Below, in pieces: positions 22,531 through 32,450 of a stretch of DNA of 64,000 nt. The position numbers and the translations under genes are program-made. Under the pieces are notes generated by a model. That model did no database searches, was not told the DNA's origin, and saw only the letters and a program-made list of their open reading frames with translations. This stretch comes from Catenibacterium mitsuokai (lineage in GTDB: Bacteria > Bacillota_I > Bacilli_A > Erysipelotrichales > Coprobacillaceae), in NCBI RefSeq assembly GCF_025148785.1, contig NZ_CP102271.1:1323972-1387971 (forward strand), read 5' to 3'. Numbering within the stretch: position 1 is the first letter of the stretch; each line of letters begins with the position of its first letter.

Positions 22531-22888
22531 TTATAAGCATCAGATTATATGTGATTTGGCTGAAACATATCATATATATGACTTCATGTCTTACAAGCCT
22601 TCTTATATCTACGTTCTTGTCAGCGGATTACGAAATGATTCAAGACTAAAAATGGCAATGGAAGAACAGAATATAGATACTCAAACTATACTAAGTGCAC
22701 TCGCTGTTGATTATCTGGCACTTCTTGCCTGGTCTAAGACAAAAGACGCTCAGAAAAATAGAAATCGTCCTGAATCAATATATGAAAAGCTGATGAATCC
22801 TGTAAAGAAAAAGCAGACCGAAGGCTTTAACAGCGCGGAAGAGTTTGAAAGAGCAAGAATGCAGATCATAAGGAAAGGAGGCGCTTAA
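22502..22888 (+). CDS. Frameshift extension of the tail chaperone (gpGT-like)
   Basis: Reached by -1 shift at 22502. The fusion is 93 residues of gpG plus 128 here, 221 in all. The extension is helical with a basic end (NPVKKKQTEGF). It has no ribosome binding site of its own. Confidence 0.8.
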   Translation, partial: LVILANLLRGYKHQIICDLAETYHIYDFMSYKPSYIYVLVSGLRNDSRLKMAMEEQNIDTQTILSALAVDYLALLAWSKTKDAQKNRNRPESIYEKLMNPVKKKQTEGFNSAEEFERARMQIIRKGGA

Positions 22889-24892
22889 ATGGCAAAACAG
22901 AATGGAACTGATTTAGGCAAGGCCTATGTGCAGATTGTTCCGTCTGCTCAGGGCATTAAGGCATCCATCCAGGAGGTCATGGGGAAACCTCTTGAGGAAC
23001 AGGCAGACAAGAGTGGCGCAACTTTCGGAAGTATGCTGGTCTCTAAAATCAAGGGTGCTATAACTATAGCTGGAATAGGCAAGTTTCTCAGTGCCTCACT
23101 GACTGAAGGAGGCGCACTCCAGCAGTCCATAGGAGGCATTGAGACGCTCTTTGGCAATAGTGCAAATGTGATTAAAAAAGCAGCACAGACAGCATTTAAG
23201 GATGCAGGTGTTTCAGCAAATACTTATATGGAACAGACCACATCATTTGCGGCTTCATTGGTATCTTCATGCGGTGGAAATACTGCAAAGGCAGCGGAAA
23301 TTGCGAAAAGGGCAATGGTTGACATGTCCGACAACGCAAATAAAATGGGGACTGATCTACAGGATATACAGAATGCCTATCAGGGCTTTGCAAAGCAGAA
23401 CTATACGATGCTTGATAACCTGAAACTCGGGTATGGCGGAACCAAGACGGAAATGGAAAGACTTATAAAAGATGCATCTACATATAAGGATTCCCAGGAA
23501 AAACTAAATGTATCAGTTAAAGATGGTGATATGTCGTTTAGTAATATTGCGAATGCAATTTCTGTAGTACAGGACCACATGAAAATCAGTGGAACGACCG
23601 CAGAAGAAGCAAGTACTACTCTTACCGGTTCTTTTGGAATGGTCAAGGCATCAGTTAAGGACCTTCTTGGTGCACTTTCTACTGGTGATGGTGTATGGCG
23701 TACATTCGAAAATACTGTTTCATCATTAGGCACATTTATAGGCGGTAATCTGCTTCCAATGCTTGGAAATATTGGCAGTTCAATTGTCAGCGTACTGACT
23801 GAATCTTTCAGCAATATGCCGGGAATATTGGATGCTGTTCAAAAGTTTGCAAGTAATATTGCAGCACAGGCACCTCAGTTCATAAAAAGCGGTTTTGAAC
23901 TTCTCAATAAATTGGCTGATGGCATCGTTTCAGCTCTTCCTGTGATGATTGCAAAAATTCCGACGATCATAAGCACTTTTGCCAATATCATCAATGATAA
24001 TGCACCAACCATTTTGATTTGTGGTATTAAACTAATTGGCAAATTAGCACTTGGATTGATACAAGCAATACCGACATTGATTGCGAATATTCCAAAAATC
24101 ATTATGGCTATTGTAAACGTTTGGAGTGCATTTAATTGGCTTCAACTTGGAAAAATGGCCATCACTGGTCTAGGAAATGGAATCAAAGCATTATTCGGAT
24201 TCCTGAAGGGTACAGGAAAAGAGGCATTAGATACTGTATTGATTAATATTATGATATTGCCTGAAAAACTTGGCTCTTTAGGTGGCAAAGGTATACATGG
24301 ATTGATTAATGGTATTAAATCATTATTCGGCGCTTTAGGCAGTGCAGCAGGAAAGATTTTTGAAATCATTGTGAAAGCACTTGCTTCTCTTCCATCAAAG
24401 ATGCTATCCATCGGAAAGAATATTGTCGAAGGTATCTGGAAGGGTATTTGGAACATGGGAGGATGGATTGCTAAGAAGATTGGAGACTTTGCGGGCGGTA
24501 TCGTCAAAAGCTTTAAAGGATTCCTTGGCATCCACTCTCCTTCTAGAATCATGAGGGATATGGTCGGCAGATTCATCGGTGAAGGTATTGGTGTCGGAAT
24601 TCTAGGTTCATTTGATACCGTCAGAAAGGATATAGCAGCATTCAATGATTCACTTATTGATGAATTCAATAAATCTGACAGTCTTGGCGCTTCAATGACT
24701 TTCAATGCTGTAAGAGAAGTCAAGATGCAGCTAATCAATGAAGGATTTGATAAACCGCATAATGAAGATAGAAATGGAGATATCTATCAGACAATCAACA
24801 TTACAGCGCCTGACGCTGTAGATCCATCTGAGGTATCAAGACAAACAAGAAATGCAAATAGAGAATTGATTCAGAGACTGAAAGGAGCATGA
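22889..24892 (+). CDS. Tail tape measure protein
   Basis: 667 residues. Starts TDLGKAYVQIVPSAQGIKAS as many Gram-positive tape measures do. It has long hydrophobic helical stretches in the middle (about 290-470) and a C-terminal GIHSPSRIMRDMVG motif typical of the family. The length predicts a fairly short siphovirus tail. Starts directly at the end of the chaperone extension. Confidence 0.9.
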   Translation: MAKQNGTDLGKAYVQIVPSAQGIKASIQEVMGKPLEEQADKSGATFGSMLVSKIKGAITIAGIGKFLSASLTEGGALQQSIGGIETLFGNSANVIKKAAQTAFKDAGVSANTYMEQTTSFAASLVSSCGGNTAKAAEIAKRAMVDMSDNANKMGTDLQDIQNAYQGFAKQNYTMLDNLKLGYGGTKTEMERLIKDASTYKDSQEKLNVSVKDGDMSFSNIANAISVVQDHMKISGTTAEEASTTLTGSFGMVKASVKDLLGALSTGDGVWRTFENTVSSLGTFIGGNLLPMLGNIGSSIVSVLTESFSNMPGILDAVQKFASNIAAQAPQFIKSGFELLNKLADGIVSALPVMIAKIPTIISTFANIINDNAPTILICGIKLIGKLALGLIQAIPTLIANIPKIIMAIVNVWSAFNWLQLGKMAITGLGNGIKALFGFLKGTGKEALDTVLINIMILPEKLGSLGGKGIHGLINGIKSLFGALGSAAGKIFEIIVKALASLPSKMLSIGKNIVEGIWKGIWNMGGWIAKKIGDFAGGIVKSFKGFLGIHSPSRIMRDMVGRFIGEGIGVGILGSFDTVRKDIAAFNDSLIDEFNKSDSLGASMTFNAVREVKMQLINEGFDKPHNEDRNGDIYQTINITAPDAVDPSEVSRQTRNANRELIQRLKGA

Positions 24893-24893
24893 T

Positions 24894-25772
24894 ATGAGTG
24901 ATAAAGAATACAGAACGATAAAGTGTACAAATATGTCCGGTTATTCAATTATTTTTACAGAAACATCACTCTCTCCTTTTGTAATCACTGACTGTGATGG
25001 ATTGTATGAGTCACAGTACAATGTGAACATCCAGGAAAACGGCAATTCAGATGGAGCTACCATTCTTGGGCACACAATGAAATACAGAAACATTGTATTA
25101 GAAGTTGTTGATAATGAGCGCTATGCTAATCATAGAGAGATGCTTGATAGGCTTTTCTCTCTTGATGGCACGCTTGAATACGATGATGGCACACATAAAA
25201 GAAAGATAGACTATACAGTAGAGAAAGTAACCGGTACAGATGGCACGCATTATAAAAGAACACATCAGATATCCCTTATCTGCGCTGATCCTTATTTCAA
25301 GGACATAGAGGATAACGACATAAGCATGTCAAGAATCGTGCCACTTTTTGAATTCCCTCATGAATTTACAACAGAGGAAATATCAAGAATAGAAATAGTA
25401 CAGAATCTAGAGATAGATAATCAAAACGGCTCTGAAACAGGCATGACTATTACTATTGAGGCTATAGGAAGTGTTTTAAATCCTTCAATTTCAATCCAGG
25501 AATCAGGGGAGCACATGACTATAGGCATTTCTGGCAAGAAGGATTTTACATTAGAAAGTGGGCAAAAACTTATTATCACAACGCTTGTAGATGACTGTCA
25601 TGTCTATCTTTTAAAGGATAGAAAAAAGGAAGAAGTAAATATGTATCTTCCTACATCTGCAGATTTCATACGACTGCAGCCAGGGATTAATCATATAGGA
25701 TATACAGCAGATTCAGGTGCTGAGAATATGACTGTATCAATCTCATTTAAAAGAAACTATGTGGAGGCCTAA
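24894..25772 (+). CDS. Distal tail protein (Dit-like)
   Basis: 292 residues. N-terminal strand-rich part with DGLYESQYNVNIQENGNSDG and the pattern LDGTLEYDDGTHKRKIDYTV, typical of phage tail family (Dit) proteins. Hub at the tail tip. Confidence 0.75.
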   Translation: MSDKEYRTIKCTNMSGYSIIFTETSLSPFVITDCDGLYESQYNVNIQENGNSDGATILGHTMKYRNIVLEVVDNERYANHREMLDRLFSLDGTLEYDDGTHKRKIDYTVEKVTGTDGTHYKRTHQISLICADPYFKDIEDNDISMSRIVPLFEFPHEFTTEEISRIEIVQNLEIDNQNGSETGMTITIEAIGSVLNPSISIQESGEHMTIGISGKKDFTLESGQKLIITTLVDDCHVYLLKDRKKEEVNMYLPTSADFIRLQPGINHIGYTADSGAENMTVSISFKRNYVEA

Positions 25773-25775
25773 TTT

Positions 25776-26822
25776 ATGATCATAAGAATCTATGATAGAG
25801 ATATGAATTTTCTAGGTCAGATTGAAAATATTTTCTCTTTACAGTGGACGCGTAAATACACTTCATGTGGTGAGTTTGAAGCACATGTACCAGTAACTGC
25901 ATATAATGTGCAGCTGCTGAAACTTGAAAATCTTTTCTACCTGAAGGGCAAGAAGGAATGCGGAATCATTGAGAGTATTTCAATATCTTATGAGAAATCA
26001 AAAAAAGAGATTACAGTCAAAGGAAGATTCGCATCATCGTATTTCTATAGAAGAATCATCAAAGGGACATATAACTTTAGTGGTCGTGTAGAAAGCTCTA
26101 TGCGAGAACTGGTGTCAAAAGCAGCTATTCCAGGAGTTATGCTAGGCCCCGATAATGGATACACTGAAAAAATCAGTTATCAGGCAACATACAAAAATAT
26201 ACTTACATACATTGAAAAGCTTTCACAGGCTTCAGACATAGGTTTTCGTTTAAGGCCTGACTTCGATGAAAAGAAATGGATATTCGAAACATACAAGGGT
26301 GTTGATAGGTCTGATGGCCAGTATGATATATCACGTGTCATCTTCTCGCAGAAGAACGGAGATATTGAAAAAGCAACATATAGTGCTAACTCAAAGACAT
26401 ATGCAAATGTGTGCTATGTTGGAGGACAAGGTGAAGGTTCAGATAGACAGATAGAGATAACAGGCAGTACATCTATATCCGGACTTGATAGAAGAGAGAT
26501 TTTTATCAATGGGTCTGATATTTCAAAAGAAAACATCAGCGACCTTGCATATAAGAATGCACTCATTGAGAGAGGAAATACAACACTTAACAGCAATATA
26601 CTTGCTGAATCATTAGAAAAAGAAGATAAGATCAAAGGGAATTATAACTATCCTTTTGATTATGATCTTGGTGATATAGTCACAAATAGATTTGAATACT
26701 GGGGAATGACCTCAAATGATAGAGTGACGGAGGTTAATGAGGTATACGAGCACGGAGTAATGAAGGCTGTGCCTACGTTTGGAACACCTCTTCCGTCAAC
26801 GATAGATTGGAGTGATAACTAA
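25776..26822 (+). CDS. Tail tip protein (ReqiPepy6 gp37-like, Tal N-terminal type)
   Basis: 348 residues. Opens MIIRIYDRDMNFLGQIENI and contains LQWTRKYTSCGEFEAHVP, a signature of siphovirus gp37-like tail tip proteins. No lytic domain attached. Confidence 0.75.
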   Translation: MIIRIYDRDMNFLGQIENIFSLQWTRKYTSCGEFEAHVPVTAYNVQLLKLENLFYLKGKKECGIIESISISYEKSKKEITVKGRFASSYFYRRIIKGTYNFSGRVESSMRELVSKAAIPGVMLGPDNGYTEKISYQATYKNILTYIEKLSQASDIGFRLRPDFDEKKWIFETYKGVDRSDGQYDISRVIFSQKNGDIEKATYSANSKTYANVCYVGGQGEGSDRQIEITGSTSISGLDRREIFINGSDISKENISDLAYKNALIERGNTTLNSNILAESLEKEDKIKGNYNYPFDYDLGDIVTNRFEYWGMTSNDRVTEVNEVYEHGVMKAVPTFGTPLPSTIDWSDN

Positions 26823-26823
26823 T

Positions 26824-27708
26824 ATGGCAGATACAGCTACAGATGAACTAGGGTTTCCGTTCGATTCAATAAGCGGAGACAGAAAGATGTCAGCATCATC
26901 ATGGCGCAAGATGCTAGGAGAATTATTTACTGATGGTATATGTGCTACTGATGACTTTCATGTCCAGGCGAACAACAGCATGCAGCTTACAGTTGCTGCA
27001 GGCAATGCATTTGTGAGAGGCGCATTCTTTCCATCAGAATCACAGACAACACTTGCGATAGAAAGTGCAAGTGGGACTTATGATAGATATGATGCAGTTG
27101 CTATCGAATTTAATGCATCAGAAAGAAAAGTATCTCTAAAGGTAGTTAAAGGAGGATCAGACTCAAAGTGGCCTGATCCGTCAAGAACAGATTCTGTTTA
27201 TCAGCTTTTTATTGCAGTGGTCAATATTCAGAAGGGCGCCACACTGCTTACCCAGGATAATGTAAAAGACACAAGAGCTGATACCTGGTACTGTGGATAC
27301 GTTACATCAACTGGTTCTCAGGAAAGATTTGAAAATGAGCTTGCAGATCTGAAAAGCAAGTATCAAAATAAAGCTTTTACTCATAAAGATACTATTGATA
27401 TCAAAAATGGAATTACACTAGAAGCAAGATGGAATGATACTATTGTAGAATTCTGCTGGTATGGGAATTTATCAAGTAACTGGAGCATGACAGGTGGTGC
27501 TGATGGTGAAAAATTCGGTAATGATTCTACTATGAGCAATGTGCTTTCATCACATACAGCTTTTATGTTCAATATTTTTGTGAATCCGGATTATCCATTG
27601 ATGTTCAAATATGACAGAGTCAAGAATGGGTTCTGTATATTTTCTATGAAGACATGTACAGTGCCAAAAGGTACATGGCTTTCAGGAACTCACATGATGC
27701 TCAGATAG
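26824..27708 (+). CDS. Baseplate / receptor-binding-region protein
   Basis: 294 residues from ATG 26824 (GGAGTGATAAC upstream). The N-terminal half (VAAGNAFVRGAFF, then YDRYDAVAIEF) resembles upper baseplate proteins of lactococcal-type phages. The C-terminal half is strand-rich and may be the variable part. Confidence 0.65.
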   Translation: MADTATDELGFPFDSISGDRKMSASSWRKMLGELFTDGICATDDFHVQANNSMQLTVAAGNAFVRGAFFPSESQTTLAIESASGTYDRYDAVAIEFNASERKVSLKVVKGGSDSKWPDPSRTDSVYQLFIAVVNIQKGATLLTQDNVKDTRADTWYCGYVTSTGSQERFENELADLKSKYQNKAFTHKDTIDIKNGITLEARWNDTIVEFCWYGNLSSNWSMTGGADGEKFGNDSTMSNVLSSHTAFMFNIFVNPDYPLMFKYDRVKNGFCIFSMKTCTVPKGTWLSGTHMMLR

Positions 27709-27717
27709 GAGGCAATT

Positions 27718-28017
27718 ATGATAAGAGGTACTACAGCCACATTAGTATGCACGCTTCCTTTTGAAGTAAACAAGCTTCAGTATGCTTATCTTACAATCAC
27801 ACAGGATAAGAAGATTGTCATTGATAGACAGATTGACTGTACTGCTCTTACTGGTAATAAGATAGAGGTGCATCTCTCACAGGAGGATACGCTAAGGCTA
27901 GTGGAGAAGCTTCAGGCTGAGATACAGCTAAGAGGTGTAACGGTTGAAGGAGAAGCGGTCGCATCAAATATAGTCACTACATATGTGGAAAGAATACTTA
28001 AAGACGGAGTGATATGA
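27718..28017 (+). CDS. Small virion-region protein
   Basis: 99 residues, strand-rich with a helical segment (DTLRLVEKLQAEIQLRG). Small proteins of this type occur among baseplate genes in Firmicutes phages. Function unknown. Confidence 0.55.
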   Translation: MIRGTTATLVCTLPFEVNKLQYAYLTITQDKKIVIDRQIDCTALTGNKIEVHLSQEDTLRLVEKLQAEIQLRGVTVEGEAVASNIVTTYVERILKDGVI

Positions 28018-28018
28018 T

Positions 28019-28324
28019 GTGCATCTTAAATTAGAATTCAGACCAAAAGACATATCTCTAAGATTCATCATCAGGGATATGTCTTTTCATGCTGATATGG
28101 ATATTAAAAACGAAGAGTTCAGGCTTGAATTCAAGAATTATCAGGGGATAAAGAATGCTGATGTATATGATGGTGCCTATACAGTAACGCCAAAGGATAT
28201 ATCACAGCAGCTAAAGACCAAAAACAAGCTAATGAACAAGGATGTAATGGTAAAGAGGATACCTTTCTTCGAGACTAGCAATGAAGAAGGCGGAAACACA
28301 GTATACATAGGAAAGGAATTATAA
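28019..28324 (+). CDS. Small virion-region protein
   Basis: 101 residues from GTG 28019 after GGAGTGATA. Its C-terminus ends in NEEGGNTVYIGKEL, like the ends of the two following tail proteins (SAGGTTVTIA in the next). Function unknown. Confidence 0.5.
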   Translation: MHLKLEFRPKDISLRFIIRDMSFHADMDIKNEEFRLEFKNYQGIKNADVYDGAYTVTPKDISQQLKTKNKLMNKDVMVKRIPFFETSNEEGGNTVYIGKEL

Positions 28325-28325
28325 A

Positions 28326-28913
28326 ATGGCAGAAACTAAGTATATAAATAAGGTCGTCTATGGCGGCAAGACATTAATCGACTTGACAGGTGATACTGCG
28401 ACAGCAGACAAAGTATTGAAGGATTTAACTTTTCACGATAAGACAGGTGCAACAGTCACAGGTACTTGTACATTTGATGTGGATTCTAGTGACGCAACTG
28501 TTGCAGTTGCTGAAATGCTAGCTGGAAAGACTGCATATGCAAGAGGTACTAAGTTAACTGGTACGATGAAGAACAATGGGTCTGTTAAAGGAAGTATTAC
28601 AACAAAGGCACAGGTATACACGATTCCACAGGGCTTCCACGATGGTTCAGGCAATGTTCAGATTTCTACAGCTGAACAGGCTAAGATCATTCCTACCAAT
28701 ATCCGTGATGGAGTGACCATTTTAGGTATCAAAGGTACTATGTCAGGGACTGAAGGTGCTAAACCTCAGCAGAAGACAGTGACACCAAGCACCACTACAC
28801 AGACAATCATGCCTGATACAGGATATAACTATTTGTCACAGGTTACTGTTAATCCGATTCCTTACGCTGAATCTGAAAATTCAGCCGGAGGAACTACAGT
28901 AACAATCGCGTAG
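28326..28913 (+). CDS. Tail protein with repeated beta modules
   Basis: 195 residues. N-terminus INKVVYGGKTLIDLTGDT is homologous to that of the next gene. The middle has recurring G-rich turns (GATVTGT, GSVKGSI, VTILGIKGT) as in phage tail-fibre and tail-associated repeats. Ends SAGGTTVTIA. Confidence 0.6.
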   Translation: MAETKYINKVVYGGKTLIDLTGDTATADKVLKDLTFHDKTGATVTGTCTFDVDSSDATVAVAEMLAGKTAYARGTKLTGTMKNNGSVKGSITTKAQVYTIPQGFHDGSGNVQISTAEQAKIIPTNIRDGVTILGIKGTMSGTEGAKPQQKTVTPSTTTQTIMPDTGYNYLSQVTVNPIPYAESENSAGGTTVTIA

Positions 28914-28923
28914 GAGTGACTGT

Positions 28924-30072
28924 ATGAGCATTAATAAGGTCATATACAATGGCAAGACATTGATAGACATATCAGACAGTACAGTTACTGCTGATAATAT
29001 TGAAGAAGGGCTTGTGGCTTATTCTGGCGACGGAAAAAGGGTGGTAGGAACTAAGATGAATCTAGAAGACAGAAGCAAAAGAAAACTGATTTTCATTGGT
29101 GACAGTTATGGAGATGGTTATACTCCTGATGGAAATACAACAGGATGGTGTGACAGACTTAAAAGCAAGTTAGTTAATTGTCACTTTACTGCAAACAACA
29201 TCTATATCAATCACAAGGGTGGTGCATCTTTTTCTAATCCATCCAATAATTATCTGACACTACTGAAAAAAGTTGAATCTCAAGTTAGTAACAAGAAAAT
29301 GGTAACTGATGTATTGATTGGCGGAGGATATAACGAACTGGCTTATGGAGATCAAAAAGAAACGGTGCAGAATTGCATTAAGACATTGATTGGTTATGTG
29401 CAGAGCACTTATCCAAATGCAATCATTCATTTTGCGCCGTTTGGGGTTGCATTTAAAAATAGGGATAATCAGTTTGCATTAAAATATAAATTGATGCCGA
29501 TGTATAGAACTGTAGCATGTTATGCCGATTTGCCATTCGTAGTAGTGCCTGATGCTGAAAATGTTCTTTCAATTGAAAATATGATGTCGAGCGATGGAAT
29601 CCATCCGAATGGATGGGGATTAGAATACCTATCTGAATTTTTAAAAGGCTACATGCTAGGAACTGGAAGCAGTGCAATGGAAAAAAGACAATTAGGTGTT
29701 GGTTTAAATGGTGGAACATTTACAGGGACGATGTACGGACAGTGCTTAGGTGATATTAATATCTACAGAATTATGTTTGATACAACAGTCAAAAATCTTA
29801 ATTCAAATGGGCCTAACGGCTTCAAACTATATACTCCTACTCGTACGAACGCATTTCCTTGGAGAGCTCCAAACATGGGATATACGGATGCAAATGCAAT
29901 TATTTATGCAAACGGTGGCTTCTATGACGTTCCTGTCAAATTTAATGTGACAAATAAAAACGAACTATATATGCAGATCAAGCAGTGTAACTCAGCCCAC
30001 AATAACTATCAGAGTTATTCAAACATCACACAGATACAGCTAGATGCATGGATCATTGCAGAAAATATGTAA
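28924..30072 (+). CDS. Tail-associated SGNH hydrolase (esterase/deacetylase-like)
   Basis: 382 residues. Residues 1-46 duplicate the N-terminal module of the previous gene. SGNH domain about 52-245: block I FIGDSYGDGY (S61), block III GGGYNEL (N137), block V DGIHPN (D224, H227), so all catalytic residues are present. C-terminal about 250-382 is strand-rich, probably host binding. Likely removes acyl groups from surface polysaccharide at adsorption. Substrate unknown. Confidence 0.8.
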   Translation: MSINKVIYNGKTLIDISDSTVTADNIEEGLVAYSGDGKRVVGTKMNLEDRSKRKLIFIGDSYGDGYTPDGNTTGWCDRLKSKLVNCHFTANNIYINHKGGASFSNPSNNYLTLLKKVESQVSNKKMVTDVLIGGGYNELAYGDQKETVQNCIKTLIGYVQSTYPNAIIHFAPFGVAFKNRDNQFALKYKLMPMYRTVACYADLPFVVVPDAENVLSIENMMSSDGIHPNGWGLEYLSEFLKGYMLGTGSSAMEKRQLGVGLNGGTFTGTMYGQCLGDINIYRIMFDTTVKNLNSNGPNGFKLYTPTRTNAFPWRAPNMGYTDANAIIYANGGFYDVPVKFNVTNKNELYMQIKQCNSAHNNYQSYSNITQIQLDAWIIAENM

Positions 30073-30088
30073 ATAAAGAGGTAATAAA

Positions 30089-30547
30089 ATGAAATTATAC
30101 GACACATCATTAAAGTATATGGACACTATCAACGCAGTTGGAGGAACTATTGTAGCAGTATTGACTGCTGCATTAGGCACACATTGGTTTTTATTCGTAG
30201 GCTTTTTAACACTTAACATTATTGATTACATCACAGGAGTTAGAAAATCAAGATTAACAGGCAAGGAAAACAGTGCAAAAGGAGTACGCGGAGTTTGGAA
30301 AAAATTAGGCTACTGGCTTATGGTGCTAGTAGCATTTCTTGCGTCCGCTATCTTTATTGAAATTGGACAGACTATCAATGTTGACTTGACTATCACTACA
30401 TATGTAGGTTGGTTTACTTTAGCGTCACTTATTATTAATGAATTAAGAAGTATTATTGAAAACTTTGTAGAAGCTGGCGATAATGTGCCATCTGTATTAA
30501 CAAAAGGCTTAGAAGCCGCTGAAAATGCAATCAACAAAGGAGAATAA
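30089..30547 (+). CDS. Phage holin (TcdE/UtxA-type, holin_4)
   Basis: 152 residues with three or four membrane segments and the conserved LTLNIIDYITGVRKSRL followed by ENSAKGVRGVWKKLGYW. Opens the membrane for the endolysin at 32749, which is five genes downstream. Confidence 0.85.
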   Translation: MKLYDTSLKYMDTINAVGGTIVAVLTAALGTHWFLFVGFLTLNIIDYITGVRKSRLTGKENSAKGVRGVWKKLGYWLMVLVAFLASAIFIEIGQTINVDLTITTYVGWFTLASLIINELRSIIENFVEAGDNVPSVLTKGLEAAENAINKGE

Positions 30548-30549
30548 TC

Positions 30550-31209
30550 ATGGCAAGTTATTTTAATCTAACACTTGATACTCTTGCTCCGCAAGGGTTG
30601 ACCATCAAGTTAAATAATGGATCTCAGTATACTACATCTAAATCAGTTACATTAAGTATTGCTTTATCCGATACTTCTACTACCGGTTATCAGATGAAAG
30701 TATGGGGCATCAATGGCGCTGAAACAGAAGCAGATGCATCCTGGGAGACTTATGCATCTTCAAAGAGCATCGCACTTCTTGATAATGATGGACTCAAGAC
30801 AGTTTACGTAAAAGTACGTGATGATGTTTACAATGAGACAGTTGCAGCATCTGCTACTATCACATTAGATACTTCAGTTCCAGCCGTTACTATCATTGGA
30901 CCGGACGTTTCAAGAATTTCAAAGACATCGCCAAAAGACGTGGCTACATTCAGTTTTACAAGTGATGTTGCATTTACAGAATATAAGATTAAGGTTGTGC
31001 CATCAAAGTCATCATTACATGATGCTGGAACATTAATCAGAACTGCAAACGGCTCTACTAACATGAGCGCGACGGGAACATTTAAGGCTAGCACAGCAAT
31101 ATCTTGCAAGATTTATGGCAAGGATCTAGAAGCTGCATCGAGTGGTGATGGACAGAAGATCATCAAAGTGTTTGTTAAAAATTCGCTAGGTACTTGGTCA
31201 GTGGCATAA
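30550..31209 (+). CDS. Beta-sandwich (Ig-like) virion protein
   Basis: 219 residues, begins 3 nt after the holin. Repeated beta-strand pattern (SVTLSIALSDTSTTGYQMKVWG, then YVKVRDDVYNET) and threonine-rich composition suggest bacterial Ig-like domains. The C-terminal half is homologous to the C-terminal half of the next gene. Confidence 0.55.
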   Translation: MASYFNLTLDTLAPQGLTIKLNNGSQYTTSKSVTLSIALSDTSTTGYQMKVWGINGAETEADASWETYASSKSIALLDNDGLKTVYVKVRDDVYNETVAASATITLDTSVPAVTIIGPDVSRISKTSPKDVATFSFTSDVAFTEYKIKVVPSKSSLHDAGTLIRTANGSTNMSATGTFKASTAISCKIYGKDLEAASSGDGQKIIKVFVKNSLGTWSVA

Positions 31210-31213
31210 GATT

Positions 31214-31864
31214 ATGGCGCAGGAATATACGGTAACATCTAACGCCACAATGCCTAGTATTCATGTCTCGGGAAGTGGACATAACATAGAAAAAATTACG
31301 TGGACTATTCCTTCTCTGCCGTCAAACGCTATAGTCACCAATGTTAAATTCACGGGTAACTTTCACTGCTCTTATTCATATGTAAATGCAGTCAGATTTA
31401 CAGTGAATAACGGCAATCAATATAAGAAGACTACAAGTGTTACAATTAACCTCGGCACATCTCTTGATGGATTGGTAGAATGTAATGCTTGGGGTTCTTC
31501 TGGTGTCGCTATAGGAGAGGTATGGCTCACGGATGGTCTTATTACTATTACTTATAGACTAGCTGAAGCACCTATCGTAACAATTGATAGTATTGATAAA
31601 TATCGAATATCTAGAGTGCTTGGCATTAATGAGTGTATCTGCAGATTTCATTGTGATATGGATATATCTGAGTGGGAAGCACGTGCGACACGTGATGGCG
31701 AGGCATCTGGCAGAGGAATAGGACTACTTGTAGAAAGTGGTACTGATTTAAGAACGGGCAGTACAGGAGTAGTAAGTGTAATTGACACAGAACTATCTAA
31801 AGGCGACGGAGAATATCTTATAAGGATTTATGCTAAGTCATCCGATGGAGTGTGGTCAGGATGA
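31214..31864 (+). CDS. Beta-rich virion protein
   Basis: 216 residues. C-terminal about 115-216 shares P-x-VTI...RIS...GDG...WSG spacing with the upstream gene. N-terminal half is a different beta-rich domain. Function inferred as surface decoration or fibre. Confidence 0.5.
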   Translation: MAQEYTVTSNATMPSIHVSGSGHNIEKITWTIPSLPSNAIVTNVKFTGNFHCSYSYVNAVRFTVNNGNQYKKTTSVTINLGTSLDGLVECNAWGSSGVAIGEVWLTDGLITITYRLAEAPIVTIDSIDKYRISRVLGINECICRFHCDMDISEWEARATRDGEASGRGIGLLVESGTDLRTGSTGVVSVIDTELSKGDGEYLIRIYAKSSDGVWSG

Positions 31865-32112
31865 GTAGAGGATGGTTCACTCTTTTTCTTTATTCAGGTT
31901 CAGGTGAGGCACAGTCTACTGAAGTAGATATAGAAGTCTCTCATACTGCAGTTGTGAACATTGACAAGTGTACACACGTTAACGCTTCAATAGATGCTGA
32001 TCATAGGAATATCAATATAGCTGCACAAACTGCATTAGATGCTGAAATTGAAGTAAGCAATACAATGCATATAGATATCGGAAAGGTTTCGCATTATGAA
32101 GGAGATGAATAA
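31861..32112 (+). CDS. Small beta-rich protein
   Basis: 83 residues from ATG 31861, overlapping the previous stop as ATGA. Alternating polar-hydrophobic strands (STEVDIEVSHTAVVNID). Contains a short internal repetition (HTAVVNIDKCTH and NTMHIDIGKVSH). Unknown function. Confidence 0.45.
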   Translation: MSRGWFTLFLYSGSGEAQSTEVDIEVSHTAVVNIDKCTHVNASIDADHRNINIAAQTALDAEIEVSNTMHIDIGKVSHYEGDE

Positions 32113-32448
32113 ATGAATTGTAATAAGCGTGATATAGATGTGATTGAAGGAACTACACATCTTATCAGATTTTCGTGCTCGTCTGATGGCGAGCCTTTTA
32201 ATTTCAATGATTATAAAGCGCTTCTTGTAATCATTGATGGCGATGAGACAAGAAGAAAAGAAACAACAATCAAGGATAATGTAATAACTGCGAAGATAGA
32301 TCCTACTGATACACTAGGCAGAAGCAGAAACGAGCTTTCTTATGAATGCCGTGCTTTCTCAAACGCAGGAGATGTGTTTCATATATCTTTAGGAGATATC
32401 AACGTCATCAAGGCAAAAGCGCCTATTACCAAATATGAGGAGATATAA
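32113..32448 (+). CDS. Small virion-region protein
   Basis: 111 residues. Pattern VIEGTTHLIRFSCSSDGEPF and FNDYKALLVIIDGDE resembles the N-terminal domain of baseplate proteins (BppU-like). Located oddly between holin and endolysin. Confidence 0.5.
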   Translation: MNCNKRDIDVIEGTTHLIRFSCSSDGEPFNFNDYKALLVIIDGDETRRKETTIKDNVITAKIDPTDTLGRSRNELSYECRAFSNAGDVFHISLGDINVIKAKAPITKYEEI

Positions 32449-32450
32449 AA

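Noticed and set aside
22523..22888. Independent gene starting at TTG 22523
   Set aside because: No ribosome binding site, and a complete -1 frameshift signal leads into this frame.
24142..24738. 198-residue minus-strand open frame within the tape measure gene
   Set aside because: Composition reflects the complementary strand of a low-complexity coding region. No start signal.
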